A stretch of 64,000 nucleotides of DNA, taken from Arboricoccus pini (GTDB taxonomy: Bacteria; Pseudomonadota; Alphaproteobacteria; Geminicoccales; Geminicoccaceae). A model generated the notes under the pieces. It was not told the origin of the DNA. It did no database searches and saw only the letters and a program-made list of their open reading frames with translations. Positions 33,183 to 43,035 of this stretch are shown in pieces. The position numbers and the translations under genes are program-made. Location of the stretch: NCBI RefSeq assembly GCF_900187945.1, contig NZ_FYEH01000016.1:23076-87075 (forward strand), read 5' to 3'. Position 1 is the stretch's first letter; every line of letters starts with the position of its first letter.

Positions 33183-34376
33183 TCGGCCGAGCCGGTTCAG
33201 GCCCACGAGGACCCCGCCGGCGATGAGACCCCAGAAAGCGGCGCCGATGCCCAGCACGGCGACGCCGGACGCAGCGGTGACGAAGGTGACGATAGCGGGC
33301 ACCCTGTCGTCCTCGCGCACGAGCGCACCCATCAGGGCGCTGGCCAGGCTGGCGAGCAAAGCAAGACCGGCCACGGTCTGGATCAAAACGGGCGGGGCCG
33401 AGGCGATGAAGGCCGCGGCGAGACCGGCGAAGAGGCCAAAGACGATATAGGTGCCGCCAAGCGCGATCGAGGCGATCCAGCGGCGGTTGGCATCAGGATG
33501 CGCCTCCGGGCCGGCGCAAAGGGCCGCTGTGATCGCCGCCAGGTTCACGGTCATGCCGCCGACGGGGGCCGCGAGAATGCTGGCGAGGCCCGTCCAGACG
33601 AAGAGGGAGCCGATCGGCGGATGGTAGCCATTGCCATTCAAGACGGCCAGGCCCGGTACGTTCTGCGAGGCCATTGTGACGATGAAGAGCGGCAGCGCGA
33701 TGTTGACGACGGCACCCAGATCGAAGCCCGGGACAACGAGGACCGGCACAGGCCAGACATGAGTCAGCGTCGCGGCCGGCAGGGTGGTCGACAGGCCAAT
33801 GACAATGGCCGCCACCAGCACCGTGACGGGCACGGCATAGCGTCTGGCAAAGCGCCAGGCCAGCGCCCAGGCAATGATGATCGGCAGGGCCAGATGCGGC
33901 ATGGCGCCAAGCGCGTGCACCGGAGCTAGGCAGAGGTCGAGGAGGACGCCGGCCAGCATGGCGGCGGCGAGGCTGCGCGGAATGGCGGCCACGGCCTCGC
34001 CGAAACCGCGCCAGAGGCCGGCTATGACGATGAGCAGGCCCGTTAGCATGAAGGCGCCGACGGTGACCGGAAAACCGCCGGCCGGCGTGCCGGTGGCGAT
34101 CAGAAGGACGGCGCCGGGCGTTGACCAGGCGATGCTGATCGGCATGCGCAGGCGCAGGCTGAGGGCGATCGAGGCTACGCCCTGGATCAGGCAAACAGCC
34201 ATCAGGCCCGCCGCCGCCTCCAGTGGCGTGGCACCCGCCGCCCGCAGGCCCTGGAGGACGATCGTGAAGGCGCTGGCGAAGCCGACGACGGCAGCGAGCG
34301 CCCCTGCGGCCAGCGGCTGCAGGGCGTCGCCCGAGGGCGTCATCCCTCCCTCGCCGGCAAGAGCCTCGCGCATCAT
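33177..34376 (-). CDS. Benzoate/H+ symporter-family transporter (BenE type)
   Basis: ATG 34376 is preferred: AAGGAG lies 8 bases upstream, and it gives 399 residues, normal for BenE. The protein has about 12 helices and BenE marks: PISIAWSTPGAVLL, PLFIVTMASQNVPGLAVLNGNGY, and GGMTVNLAAITAALCAGPEAHPD. BenE carriers import benzoate, and relatives may carry other aromatic or purine-like acids. No benzoate-degradation genes are visible, so the real substrate is uncertain. Confidence 0.88.
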   Translation of the reverse strand: MMREALAGEGGMTPSGDALQPLAAGALAAVVGFASAFTIVLQGLRAAGATPLEAAAGLMAVCLIQGVASIALSLRLRMPISIAWSTPGAVLLIATGTPAGGFPVTVGAFMLTGLLIVIAGLWRGFGEAVAAIPRSLAAAMLAGVLLDLCLAPVHALGAMPHLALPIIIAWALAWRFARRYAVPVTVLVAAIVIGLSTTLPAATLTHVWPVPVLVVPGFDLGAVVNIALPLFIVTMASQNVPGLAVLNGNGYHPPIGSLFVWTGLASILAAPVGGMTVNLAAITAALCAGPEAHPDANRRWIASIALGGTYIVFGLFAGLAAAFIASAPPVLIQTVAGLALLASLASALMGALVREDDRVPAIVTFVTAASGVAVLGIGAAFWGLIAGGVLVGLNRLGRS

Positions 34377-34758
34377 TGTCTTCTCCTTGGCTTCGTTTCT
34401 TCTCCTGCCATCGACCCGCGGCGTTCGGCAATGGCGCAGCCCGAAGCAGCGACCGTCCTCAAGGCCGACAACCGACACTCGCCCGGGACTTCCAGCCGGA
34501 CAAAGACGATCTGGCTTCTGGCCCGGGATCGCTTCGTTAAGACACCTTATGGGCGGGGCGGTTAAGTCGGAGTCCTCGATCGTCGTCGATGCGGGCGTCT
34601 TCGTTTCGACGGTCGTTTTTGCGACGGGGGGCAATTCATCGCAACGTCCGATGCAGCGATCGGCGGCGTATCCCGTCGGCTGATCGCCGTAAGCGCGCCT
34701 CGCTGGCGCTGGATGAGAAGCTCTTAGCCTCCCTACGACCCTGGCCTTGCCTTGACGG
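34377..34758. other. Gap upstream of the BenE gene
   Basis: About 380 bases without a supported gene. The leftward frame continues upstream of the chosen BenE start but shows no conserved sequence, and the rightward frames are unremarkable. It should contain the BenE promoter. Confidence 0.4.
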
Positions 34759-35826
34759 TCAGCCGGTGGTTCCAGCGGGTGTGTGAACGATCTTGTGGAT
34801 GTAGCCGAGCTTCGTGATCACCGGCGGTGAGAGGACGAAGGGGTATAGGTCCTGGAGGCCCATGGCGCGGTTCAGGCTGTTGACCGCGTAGGTCAGCGGC
34901 AGCCAGGCATCGATCAGCGTCTCGACTCGCCGGACCTTGTGAGGGTCGAAATCGATTTCAGTCTCGACATCCATGGCATCGGGAGCGATCGAGATGCCAA
35001 AGGCGCTGGCCATCTCCAGCGTATCCACGATGTGGAGATAGTGAGCCCAGGTCTCAGCGAAGTCTTCCCAGGGATGCATGGTAGCATAGGAACTGACGAA
35101 GCTGTTTTGCCAGTCGGGCGGCGCGCCTTCGTTGTAGTGGCGCTGGATCGCCTGGCCGTAATCCTGCGTGTCGTCGCCGAAGATGGCGCGGCATGCTTCG
35201 AGATCGTTCCGGTCGCGGACCAATTTGTCCCAATAATAATGGCCGACCTCATGGCGGAAATGGCCGAGCAGGGTGCGATAGGGCTCGTTCATCTGCGCGC
35301 GCAGCGCCTCGCGCTCTGCATCGTCGGCCTCGGTCAGCGAAATGGTGATGAGACCGTTGTCGTGGCCGGTCATGACCTTGGGCGCCGAGGGATCGGGGGG
35401 ATCGGCCAGGAAGTCGAAGACGAGAGGTTCGGGGTCGCCGCTGCCGGGGGTTGGACGCGGCAGATTCAGTTTCAAGACAGAGTACATAAGGCGCCGTTTG
35501 GCGGCCTCGAGATTTTGCCAGCGGCCGTGGAAGTCCGCATTGGAGAGATCGGGGATCGTCTGATTGTGCTGGCAGGCGAGACACAAGGGACTGTCGCCTT
35601 CGAGAGGCACCATCCAGTTGCAGCCCTGCAACTCCCAGTTCGCGCAGAAACGGTAGCGACTCTCGGGCGACTTGTTAGCTAGCGCGATCCAGTTGGCACC
35701 GTCGGGCTCGACGGCGCTCATTTCGCCCAGATCTGGAAGGTAGCCGAGCTTGTGACCGCATTTCTCGCAGAGCGTGTTCTCAAAGAAAAGCGTCTGACCG
35801 CAATGCTGGCATTTGAAGAGTTTCAT
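34759..35826 (-). CDS. Putative zinc-binding metallopeptidase (DUF2248 family)
   Basis: The 355-residue protein starts with a zinc ribbon (CQHCG at 6-10, CEKCG at 20-24) and a second Cys pair group (CANWELQGCNW and CLAC, 61-85). The catalytic-type motif RHEVGHYYWD follows at 191-200 (HExxH variant HEVGH), with a further acidic helix around DFAETWAHYLH. Length and layout match the bacterial DUF2248 family, predicted to be zinc peptidases. It is monocistronic, and the divergent neighbour is an N-formylglutamate amidohydrolase-like gene. Biological role is unknown. Confidence 0.88.
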   Translation of the reverse strand: MKLFKCQHCGQTLFFENTLCEKCGHKLGYLPDLGEMSAVEPDGANWIALANKSPESRYRFCANWELQGCNWMVPLEGDSPLCLACQHNQTIPDLSNADFHGRWQNLEAAKRRLMYSVLKLNLPRPTPGSGDPEPLVFDFLADPPDPSAPKVMTGHDNGLITISLTEADDAEREALRAQMNEPYRTLLGHFRHEVGHYYWDKLVRDRNDLEACRAIFGDDTQDYGQAIQRHYNEGAPPDWQNSFVSSYATMHPWEDFAETWAHYLHIVDTLEMASAFGISIAPDAMDVETEIDFDPHKVRRVETLIDAWLPLTYAVNSLNRAMGLQDLYPFVLSPPVITKLGYIHKIVHTPAGTTG

Positions 35827-36013
35827 TCATGGAAACCTTGAAAGGAACGCGTGGCGATAAACAAACGCCCTTGTTCTTGGTTCCCTTGATCTGGCACCGC
35901 CATGAGCCGGAGGGGGCGAGCGCGTGAGAAAGGCTCCGCGGCGCGGTTTCGCCTGGAGCGGAATCGAACTAGGCACGAGCGAGGTGAAGTGATCAGCAGG
36001 AAGGAGGGATGCC

Positions 36014-36805
36014 TTGGCCGAGGCCCTGTTATTAGCGCCTGACGAACCGTCGCCCGTACGTCACCTGAGGCCGGATGGCAGTTCGCCCTTCGTCTTCACC
36101 TGTGACCATGCCGACCGGCTGATCCCGCGTCGGCTCGGCAGGCTGGGTCTGGAGGAGACGGAGATCGCTCGCCACATCGGCTGGGACATCGGCATCTGGG
36201 AGGTCGGGCTGATCCTGGCCGCACGCTTCGATGCGCCATTGATCGGTCAGGGTTATTCGCGGCTGGTGATCGACTGCAACCGGCCGCCGGAGGTGCAAAG
36301 CTCGATCCCAGAGATTTCCGAGAGCACGGTCATCCCGGGTAACCTTCACCTTAGCGACCATGATCGGCAACGGCGCCAGAATGAGATCTTCGAGCCCTAT
36401 CACGCCGTTATCGCCGACGCGCTAGAGGCCCGCCGGCTGGCCGGGCGACGGACGATCTTGGTGGCACTGCACAGTTTCACGCCGGTTTTCAAGGATGTGC
36501 CCCGGCCCTGGGAGATAGGGCTTCTGTTCCATCGTGACCGCCGGCTGGCCGATCGGCTGCTGCCCTGGCTACGCCACCGTCACGACATCAAGACGCCCGT
36601 GGGCGAGAACGAGCCCTACGCCGTCAGCGACGAGACCGACTACACGATCCCCGTGCATGGCGAGGGGCGGGGCCTGCCGCACGTCGCGGTCGAGATCCGC
36701 CAGGATCTGCTCTTGGAGCCAGTTGGTCAGCGACGCTGGGCCGGGCTTTTCGGCGACGCCTTGACCGAGGCCCTGGCGCTCATGCCCACAGACGGGCCTC
36801 CTTGA
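36014..36805 (+). CDS. N-formylglutamate amidohydrolase family protein
   Basis: AAGGAGGG followed 7 bases later by TTG 36014 fixes the start; no in-frame ATG fits. The 263-residue protein shows the FGase pattern: FVFTCDHADRLIPRRLG, ARHIGWDIG, SRLVIDCNRPP, TILVALHSFTPVF and PHVAVEIRQDLL, with zinc-binding-type His and Glu residues. Members cleave N-formylglutamate in histidine breakdown or act on other N-acyl amino acids. No hut genes are near, so the native substrate may differ. The 3' end overlaps the convergent TetR gene by 26 bases. Confidence 0.85.
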   Translation: MAEALLLAPDEPSPVRHLRPDGSSPFVFTCDHADRLIPRRLGRLGLEETEIARHIGWDIGIWEVGLILAARFDAPLIGQGYSRLVIDCNRPPEVQSSIPEISESTVIPGNLHLSDHDRQRRQNEIFEPYHAVIADALEARRLAGRRTILVALHSFTPVFKDVPRPWEIGLLFHRDRRLADRLLPWLRHRHDIKTPVGENEPYAVSDETDYTIPVHGEGRGLPHVAVEIRQDLLLEPVGQRRWAGLFGDALTEALALMPTDGPP

Positions 36806-37427
36806 AGCTGTCCTTGCCCTCGACCAGATTGGCGACGATCTCGGGCGGCGCCTTCTCCGGCAAGGAGTCGACTAGGCAATGCTGTGCCATGTAGGCGATC
36901 TGGACGAGGAGCCGATCGACGGGCAGCGAGGTGATCTGCGGCAGCTTTAGAACGTAACGGGTGATCGCCACGCCCAGGATCTGTGAGCAGAGAAAACCCG
37001 CCCGCTCCATCAGTTCATCAGGCGGACAGATGGGGCGGAAGGCTGCCAGGACCTGAGTGCGGAACAGTTCGTGCATCCTCATGCGCGCATGCTCGTTGGT
37101 GGTCGAGGCGCGCAGAAGGACAGTCATTGTATCGTTATGGTCGCTGCCTTCCCACTTGGCGACGAAGTGGCTGGCAATGGTCATGCCGATCTGATCGCGC
37201 GGCAATTTGGTGAGGTCGGGAATGCGAAGGTCGAAGCTGGCGGCAGCCGCAAGCAGGCCTTCCTTGCTGCCGTAATAGCGCATGACCATCGAGGGATCGA
37301 TGCCGGCGTCGCGCGCGATGTTGCGGATGGTCGCTCCCTCATAGCCGTGCTCCGCGAAGTGTCGTCGTGCCTGCCAAAGAATGCGGGCTCGTGATTCTGC
37401 GGAGCGCTGCGTGAATGCCATGGCCAT
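36780..37427 (-). CDS. TetR-family transcriptional regulator
   Basis: The 215-residue protein has a TetR N-terminal DNA-binding domain (ARILWQARRHFAEHGYEGATIRNIARDAGIDPSMVMRYYGSKEGL, about residues 13-57) and a helical C-terminal domain (TetR_C_20/actinorhodin-type). It is divergent from the YihY gene, with a 160-base gap, and convergent with the FGase-like gene. The ligand and target genes cannot be seen; autoregulation and control of the yihY/MFS pair is the natural guess. Confidence 0.88.
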   Translation of the reverse strand: MAMAFTQRSAESRARILWQARRHFAEHGYEGATIRNIARDAGIDPSMVMRYYGSKEGLLAAAASFDLRIPDLTKLPRDQIGMTIASHFVAKWEGSDHNDTMTVLLRASTTNEHARMRMHELFRTQVLAAFRPICPPDELMERAGFLCSQILGVAITRYVLKLPQITSLPVDRLLVQIAYMAQHCLVDSLPEKAPPEIVANLVEGKDSFKEARLWA

Positions 37428-37588
37428 CGTCTCCCTAACGTCACGCCGTTCGAAGTTTTGGGTTCGCTCTCGCCTGCCATCATGCGTTGGCTTTTACGAC
37501 GCAGCAAGCAGAATGCGATGCAACTGGATCACGTGTGACCTTGTTGCTGCGGCCCACGCTTGTCGGCGGGGGCTTTGAGTCTATCCTA

Positions 37589-38620
37589 ATGAACGAGACT
37601 TCATGGAGTATGCATTATTTGGCCGGTTTAGCGACAGGTGACCCGCACGGCCGCGATGCCGACGCCCCGACTCGCATTCCCCTCCGGGGTTGGTGGGACA
37701 TAGCCTTCAGGATATGGCGAAACATCGGCGAGGACCGGCTGCTTTCCGTCGCTGCCGGCATGACCTTCTATACGCTCTTGGCGATCTTTCCCGCGATCGC
37801 TGCCTTCGTCTCGCTCTATGGTCTTCTAGCCAGCGGCCAGTCGGTCGAGGGCACGCTCGACTATCTGCGCGGCGTGCTGCCGCCCGATGCGCTCGACCTT
37901 CTGGCAGATCAGATGCGTCGCCTCGTCTCGCAAGATAACAGCGCCTTGAGTCTGGGCTTCTTCATCAGCCTCGGGTTCTCACTTTGGAGCTCCAATGCCA
38001 GCATGAAGGCGCTCTTCGATGCATTGAGCATCGTCTATCATGAGAGGGAAAAGCGCGGTTTCTTCCTGTTGACGGGGCTGTCCTTGACCATGACGCTGGG
38101 CGGCCTTCTCTTCATCATCCTGGCCTTGAGCTGCGTCGTCGTCTTGCCGATCGTCCTCAGCTTCGTCGGGCTTGGCTTTGTCACCGAATGGGTGATGCGA
38201 CTGATCCGCTGGCCGCTTCTCTTCGCGGCAGGGTGTCTGTTCTTGACCTTTGTCTACCGTTACGGGCCGTCACGCCGGCCGGCCAAGTGGAGATGGATAA
38301 GCCTTGGCAGCATCGTGGCGGTCCTGCTCTGGATCATCGCCTCGATGGCCTTTTCCTACTATGTCGCCAATTTCGGCAGCTATAACAGGACTTACGGCTC
38401 GCTGGGCGCCGTCGTCGGCTTCATGACCTGGATCTGGATTTCCTCGATCATCATCTTGATCGGTGCGGAGCTCAATGCTGAGATCGAGCATCAGACCAGC
38501 GTCGACAGCACGATCGGCAAAGACCGGCCGTTGGGCGAGCGCGGTGCCACCATGGCGGATTCGATCGGCCCCACGGCCGGCGAGGTTGGTAAGTCCGAAC
38601 AATCTTTGCAACAGAGCTGA
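37589..38620 (+). CDS. YihY/virulence factor BrkB family membrane protein
   Basis: ATG 37589 gives 343 residues with six helices. Family marks: GWWDIAFRIWRNIGEDRLLSVAAGMTFYTLLAIFPAIAAF, SLGFFISLGFSLWSSNASMKALFDALSIVYHEREKRGF, and FGSYNRTYGSLGAVVGFMTWIWISS. YihY proteins are inner-membrane proteins of unsettled function, sometimes annotated as ribonuclease BN by mistake. The MFS gene follows after 13 bases, suggesting cotranscription. An upstream in-frame start at 37487 adds unconserved residues. Confidence 0.9.
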   Translation: MNETSWSMHYLAGLATGDPHGRDADAPTRIPLRGWWDIAFRIWRNIGEDRLLSVAAGMTFYTLLAIFPAIAAFVSLYGLLASGQSVEGTLDYLRGVLPPDALDLLADQMRRLVSQDNSALSLGFFISLGFSLWSSNASMKALFDALSIVYHEREKRGFFLLTGLSLTMTLGGLLFIILALSCVVVLPIVLSFVGLGFVTEWVMRLIRWPLLFAAGCLFLTFVYRYGPSRRPAKWRWISLGSIVAVLLWIIASMAFSYYVANFGSYNRTYGSLGAVVGFMTWIWISSIIILIGAELNAEIEHQTSVDSTIGKDRPLGERGATMADSIGPTAGEVGKSEQSLQQS

Positions 38621-38633
38621 CGCAGGCGCGGCG

Positions 38634-39806
38634 ATGCAAGCTAACGCGATCCCTTTCCGCGCTATGGCGGCGATCCTCTCGGCCCTTCTGGCCTCCTTTC
38701 TTGGCATCGGTCTAGCCCGCTTTGCGTATACGCCGCTGGTGCCAGTCCTGATCAGTGCTGGCTGGTTCAAGGCCAGCGCCACCGCCTATCTTGGGGCGGC
38801 CAATCTCCTGGGCTATCTTTCGGGTGCGCTGCTCTCGCGGCAGCTCGGCCGCCGACTGCGGCCGGCCTTGGCCCTGCGCGGCCTGATGCTTTTGGCGACG
38901 GCTTCCTTCTTTGCCTGCAGCGCCCCGGCGAGCTTCCTCTGGTTTTTCCTTTGGCGCTTTCTCTCTGGCGTGGCCGGCGGTGCCATCATGGCCCTGGCGG
39001 CCCTGGCCGTGCTGCCGGAGGTGGGACCCGAGCGGCGTGGTCTGGCGGGCGGCCTGATCTTCATGGGCGTGGGATTGGGCATAGCGCTATCCGCCATGGC
39101 GATGCCGTTCCTTCTCAGCCAGGGATTGCAATTCACCTGGCTGACCCTGGGTGGCGTCGCCCTCCTGGCCACGCTGCTCGCCTGGTTCGGCTGGCCGGCC
39201 GACGTGCCGGCCGACGCGACCCCAGACAGCGATGGCGCCAGGCTGTCGCTGCCGCTTCACGCCCTGTTGCTCGAATACGGCATGATCGCCTTTGGCATCG
39301 TGCCGCATATTCTCTTTCTCGTCGATTTCGTGGCGCGTGGCCTGGGGCGCGGGCTTGCCGCTGGTGCCGGTTGCTGGCTGGCCTTTGGCCTCGGCGCGCT
39401 GGCTGGCCCGGTCCTGGCGGGACGCTTGGCCGATCGTATCGGCTTTGCCCGTGCCCTTCGCCTGGGTCTCGGTCTCCAGGCCTTGGCGGTGGCCCTCGTC
39501 ACCCTCAGCCAGAGGCAACCGGCCCTCTACCTCTCCGCCGTCCTGGCCGGTGCCTTTACCCCTGGCGTGGTGCCCCTCGTCCTGGGGCGGGTGCAGGAAC
39601 TGACCGCGGGTCATGCCGCGGCCGGGAGCCGGGCCTGGCGGCTATCGACGATCGCCTATGCGCTGGGCCAGGCGGTGGCCGCCTATGTCTTCTCCTATCT
39701 CTTCGCCAAGACGGGCAGCCACGAGCTTCTTTTTCTCCTGGGCAGCCTGACCCTGGCGGCGGCGCTCCTCATCGACCTTGCGGCAAGCCGTCGCTCAGTC
39801 GCCTGA
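38634..39806 (+). CDS. MFS transporter of the YbfB/YjiJ family
   Basis: A 390-residue twelve-helix carrier beginning [31 protein letters not shown], the typical YbfB/YjiJ N-terminus. [20 protein letters not shown] and [20 protein letters not shown] follow, with a C-terminal half [21 protein letters not shown]. The substrate of this family is unknown. It is the second gene after yihY. Its last 12 bases overlap the convergent kinase gene. Confidence 0.85.
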   Translation: MQANAIPFRAMAAILSALLASFLGIGLARFAYTPLVPVLISAGWFKASATAYLGAANLLGYLSGALLSRQLGRRLRPALALRGLMLLATASFFACSAPASFLWFFLWRFLSGVAGGAIMALAALAVLPEVGPERRGLAGGLIFMGVGLGIALSAMAMPFLLSQGLQFTWLTLGGVALLATLLAWFGWPADVPADATPDSDGARLSLPLHALLLEYGMIAFGIVPHILFLVDFVARGLGRGLAAGAGCWLAFGLGALAGPVLAGRLADRIGFARALRLGLGLQALAVALVTLSQRQPALYLSAVLAGAFTPGVVPLVLGRVQELTAGHAAAGSRAWRLSTIAYALGQAVAAYVFSYLFAKTGSHELLFLLGSLTLAAALLIDLAASRRSVA

Positions 39807-41441
39807 GGCTGTCTCCCGCATCAGCTCTCGATAGGCCATCTGGTCCTCGTGCAGCCGCTTGAAGACGGCATATTTGGCGTCGTGATAGGCAGCTACGGCA
39901 TCGCTCGCCGGCTCGATCAGGGCGCCGGGCGCGCTCATGCCCGCCATGGCGATCTCGATCGAGGGATAGAGGCCGCCTGCAACCGCACCCAGGATAGCGC
40001 TGCCGAGCAGGACGGCCTCGGGTTCCTTCGGCAGGGCGATCCGGCAATGACAGGCATCGGCATGTTCGCGCAGGAAGACAGGGTTCTTGGTGCCGCCACC
40101 GCAGGCCGTGATCGTGTCGATCGTGTAGCCTTGCTCTCCCATGGTCTCGATGATGTGGCGCGTGCCGTAGGCGATGGCCTGGATGGTGGCCAGATAGAGC
40201 AGAGCCAGGTCATCGCCGTTAGCGTGGAGTTGCAGGCCGGAGATGGCGCCGCGCAGCGTGGCATCGGCGCGCGGTGAGCGGTTGCCGTGGAAATCGGCAT
40301 CGACGTGCAGTCGTTCGGTGAGCTTGGCCGGGAAGGGGACAGCGGCGGCCAGCTTCTCCAGCCGGGCGTTCAGCCGCTGATAGATCGTGATCCCTTCCGC
40401 GTCGGCCGCCTTCTTCTCGGCGGCATAGGCCGCATGAGTCGACACCACATGGTCGATGAGGCTGCCGGTCGCCGACTGGCCACCTTCGTTCAGCCACATG
40501 CCAGGCACCATGGCCGAGTAGTAGGGCCCCCAGACGCCGGGCACGAAGCGGGGCTCGCGGCTGACCGCCATGTGGCAGGAGGATGTGCCGCCCACCAGGG
40601 CCACACGCTGCTCCAGGCCCTTCTGGTCGACCGGCTGGCCGTCGATGGCGGCGCCGATTACGCCAAGCCCGCCCGCATGTGCGTCGATGGCGGAGACGCC
40701 GACGGGGATGCCGGCCGGCAGGCCCAGCTCGGCGGCGGCCCGCGTGCTCAGGCCCTCGCCGACGACGCCGCCCAACGGACGCACCTCGGTCCCCAGGCGG
40801 GCAAAGCCCTCGTCGGCCAGATCGCCCAGGCCGATGGCGCGAAAATAGTTCTCGTCCCAGCGATCCTCGTGGCCGAGATAGGTCCATTTGCAGACCGTCG
40901 AGCACAAGGAGCGCGAGGTGGCCCCGGTGGCGCGCCAGGTCAGGAAGTCGGGAAGATCGAAGAAATGCGCCGTCCTCTGCCAGCTCTCCGGCATGTTCTC
41001 CTTCAGCCAGAGGAGCTTGGGTGTTTCCATCTCGAGCGAAATGCGCCCGCCCACGTAGCGGAGCACGTCATGGCCGCCCGCATTGATGCGCTCCGCCTGG
41101 TCCAGGGCGCGGTGGTCCATCCAGACGATGACGTTGCGGGTATCGTCCTTCGAGGGACCGGCCGCCACGGGCTGGCCCTTTGCATCGATCAGGACGAGCG
41201 AGCAGGTGGCATCGAAGCCAAGGCCCTTGACCGCGACCGGCCCGGCTGCGGCCAGCGCCTCTTTGGTCGCGGCGACGACGGCAGTCCAGATGTCGTCGGT
41301 CGACTGCTCGACGAAGTCGGCCTGCTCGCGCCACATGCGGATCGGCCGTACCGCCTGGCCCAGCATCTGGCCCTGGGGCGTGAAGACGCCCGCCCGGGCG
41401 CTTCCGGTCCCGACATCGATACCGATCACGACGTCCTGCAT
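39795..41441 (-). CDS. FGGY-family pentulose kinase, D-ribulokinase-like
   Basis: The 548-residue kinase has the FGGY phosphate motif [15 protein letters not shown] near the N-terminus, WMDHRA (about 117), the second-domain [15 protein letters not shown], and ACGGGTKNP near residue 437. This pattern matches the ribulokinase/YDR109C-like (FGGY) branch that phosphorylates D-ribulose or related ketopentoses. It reads leftwards 76 bases behind the AtoE-like gene, which in turn follows rhaK by 96 bases, so it may be the tail of the rhamnose transcript. The substrate is inferred from family, not shown. Confidence 0.85.
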   Translation of the reverse strand: MQDVVIGIDVGTGSARAGVFTPQGQMLGQAVRPIRMWREQADFVEQSTDDIWTAVVAATKEALAAAGPVAVKGLGFDATCSLVLIDAKGQPVAAGPSKDDTRNVIVWMDHRALDQAERINAGGHDVLRYVGGRISLEMETPKLLWLKENMPESWQRTAHFFDLPDFLTWRATGATSRSLCSTVCKWTYLGHEDRWDENYFRAIGLGDLADEGFARLGTEVRPLGGVVGEGLSTRAAAELGLPAGIPVGVSAIDAHAGGLGVIGAAIDGQPVDQKGLEQRVALVGGTSSCHMAVSREPRFVPGVWGPYYSAMVPGMWLNEGGQSATGSLIDHVVSTHAAYAAEKKAADAEGITIYQRLNARLEKLAAAVPFPAKLTERLHVDADFHGNRSPRADATLRGAISGLQLHANGDDLALLYLATIQAIAYGTRHIIETMGEQGYTIDTITACGGGTKNPVFLREHADACHCRIALPKEPEAVLLGSAILGAVAGGLYPSIEIAMAGMSAPGALIEPASDAVAAYHDAKYAVFKRLHEDQMAYRELMRETASGD

Positions 41442-41517
41442 GGCACGACCTTTCCCTTCATCCGACCGTGGCCGCTTTTAAGGTCTGGACGACGCCAGCA
41501 CCAGGGGAGGCGGATAG

Positions 41518-42939
41518 CTAGGGGAGGAGGGGTGGCAGATAGTCGAGCGTCTGGCCCAGTGCCCAGAGGAGGACGAGGACGAGCGGGACATGGACGATGA
41601 GCTGGACGAAGGTGAATCCGACCAGATCGCGCGCCTTCAGGCCCAAAACCCCCAGGAGCGGCAGCATGTAGAAGGGGTTGATAAGGTTCGGCAGCGCCTC
41701 GGCCGCGTTATAGATCTGCACGGTCCAGCCCAGATGATATTGGAGCTGGATTGCGGCCTGCATGACGTAGGGGGCCTCGATGATCCACTTGCCGCCGCCT
41801 GAGGGGATGAAGAAGCCGAGAACGGCTGAGTAGACGCCGACCAGGAAAGCAAAGTTGTCGTGCGAGGCGATGCGCAGGAAGAAGGCGGCGATGAGATGTG
41901 CGAGCGTCTGGCCGCCCGATCCCGGCACCGCTGTCAGAATGGTGGCGATCGAGCCGTAGAGCGGGAACTGGGTCAAGACGCCGGTCGTGGTCGGCACTGC
42001 GCGGGCGACCGCATCCAAAAAGCTGCGCGGCCGCCAATGGAGGAGGGCGCCCAGCATCAAAAAGAGAAGATTATAGGTGTTGAGCCCCGAGATCGCCTGG
42101 GTGGCGGGCTTGGCGGCGAATTCCTGCAGCAGCCAGCCGCCGGCCAGCAGGACGAGGACGATGATGAGGAGGGGGCTGTGCTCCAGCCATTCGCCGGGCC
42201 GGCTCGGCCGGCCGGCCGGCGGGGCGGCGAGAGCCGGATCGATGCCGCAATCGGCAGCATCGCGTGCGCTCTCTGGGCCGGGCGCGGTGCGGTAGGCGAT
42301 GAATAGCGAGACCAGGAGGAGGGCCAGGAGCATCAGGCCAGACTGCCAGAGAAAGATCGTCTGGGTGAAGGGGATGAAGCCGGTGATGGCCAGGATCGAG
42401 GGTGGCAGGCTGGCGGGATTGGCCTGGAGCTGGGCGGCGGAGGAGGAAAGGCCCAGCGCCCAGACGGCGCCAAGGCCCAGATAGGCGGCGGCACCGGACG
42501 CGCGATAGTCCATCTTGAGATCGGTGCGACGGGCGAGCGCACGTGCCAGAAGCCCGCCGAAGACGAGGCTCAGGCCCCAGTTCAAAAGTGCCGCCAGCAT
42601 GGCGGCCAGGGCCACCCAGGCGACGGCGGTCCGACCGTTCCGGGGTACCAGCGCCAGCAGATCGATCAGCCGCGCGACCGGCCCAGAGGTCGCGACGACA
42701 TAGCCGCCAATGACGACGAAGGCCATTTGCATGGTGAAGGGAATGAGGCTCCAAAAGCCGTCGCCGAAGGCCTTGGCGGTCGTGGCCGGGGATGCCCCCA
42801 TGAGGAGGGCGGCCAGGGCGGCCAGGAGAACGCCCAGCGTCGCGAACACCCAGGAATCCGGGAACCAGCGCTCCGCCCAGTCGGCGCAGCGAAGCGCCAG
42901 ACGGGCGAGCGTGCGCTCCTTTGATGAGATTGACGCCAA
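41518..42939 (-). CDS. AtoE-like short-chain fatty acid / carboxylate transporter
   Basis: A strong GGGAGGT lies 4 bases before TTG 42939, which gives 473 residues; an in-frame ATG 42987 lacks such a site. About 12 helices with family sequence SLIPFTMQMAFVVIGGYVVA, WGLSLVFGGLLARALARR, SHDNFAFLVGVYSAVLGFFIPSGGGKW and NPFYMLPLLGVLGLKARDLVG match the AtoE/TIGR00366 family, importers of acetoacetate or butyrate. Its place between two sugar kinases is unusual and suggests that it moves a product of sugar breakdown, for example a hydroxy acid. Confidence 0.88.
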   Translation of the reverse strand: MASISSKERTLARLALRCADWAERWFPDSWVFATLGVLLAALAALLMGASPATTAKAFGDGFWSLIPFTMQMAFVVIGGYVVATSGPVARLIDLLALVPRNGRTAVAWVALAAMLAALLNWGLSLVFGGLLARALARRTDLKMDYRASGAAAYLGLGAVWALGLSSSAAQLQANPASLPPSILAITGFIPFTQTIFLWQSGLMLLALLLVSLFIAYRTAPGPESARDAADCGIDPALAAPPAGRPSRPGEWLEHSPLLIIVLVLLAGGWLLQEFAAKPATQAISGLNTYNLLFLMLGALLHWRPRSFLDAVARAVPTTTGVLTQFPLYGSIATILTAVPGSGGQTLAHLIAAFFLRIASHDNFAFLVGVYSAVLGFFIPSGGGKWIIEAPYVMQAAIQLQYHLGWTVQIYNAAEALPNLINPFYMLPLLGVLGLKARDLVGFTFVQLIVHVPLVLVLLWALGQTLDYLPPLLP

Positions 42940-43035
42940 CGGGACCTCCCTTCTTCTCGCTTGCTTAGCGCTTGTCGTCGCCGCCACGCCCGATGCGATC
43001 CATCCCCCGTTAAGGGCGGCTCCTGCGGTTCGGCC

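Noticed and set aside
37589..38620. Annotation of the YihY protein as ribonuclease BN
   Set aside because: This old label came from a misassigned E. coli gene; the protein is a membrane protein without nuclease motifs.
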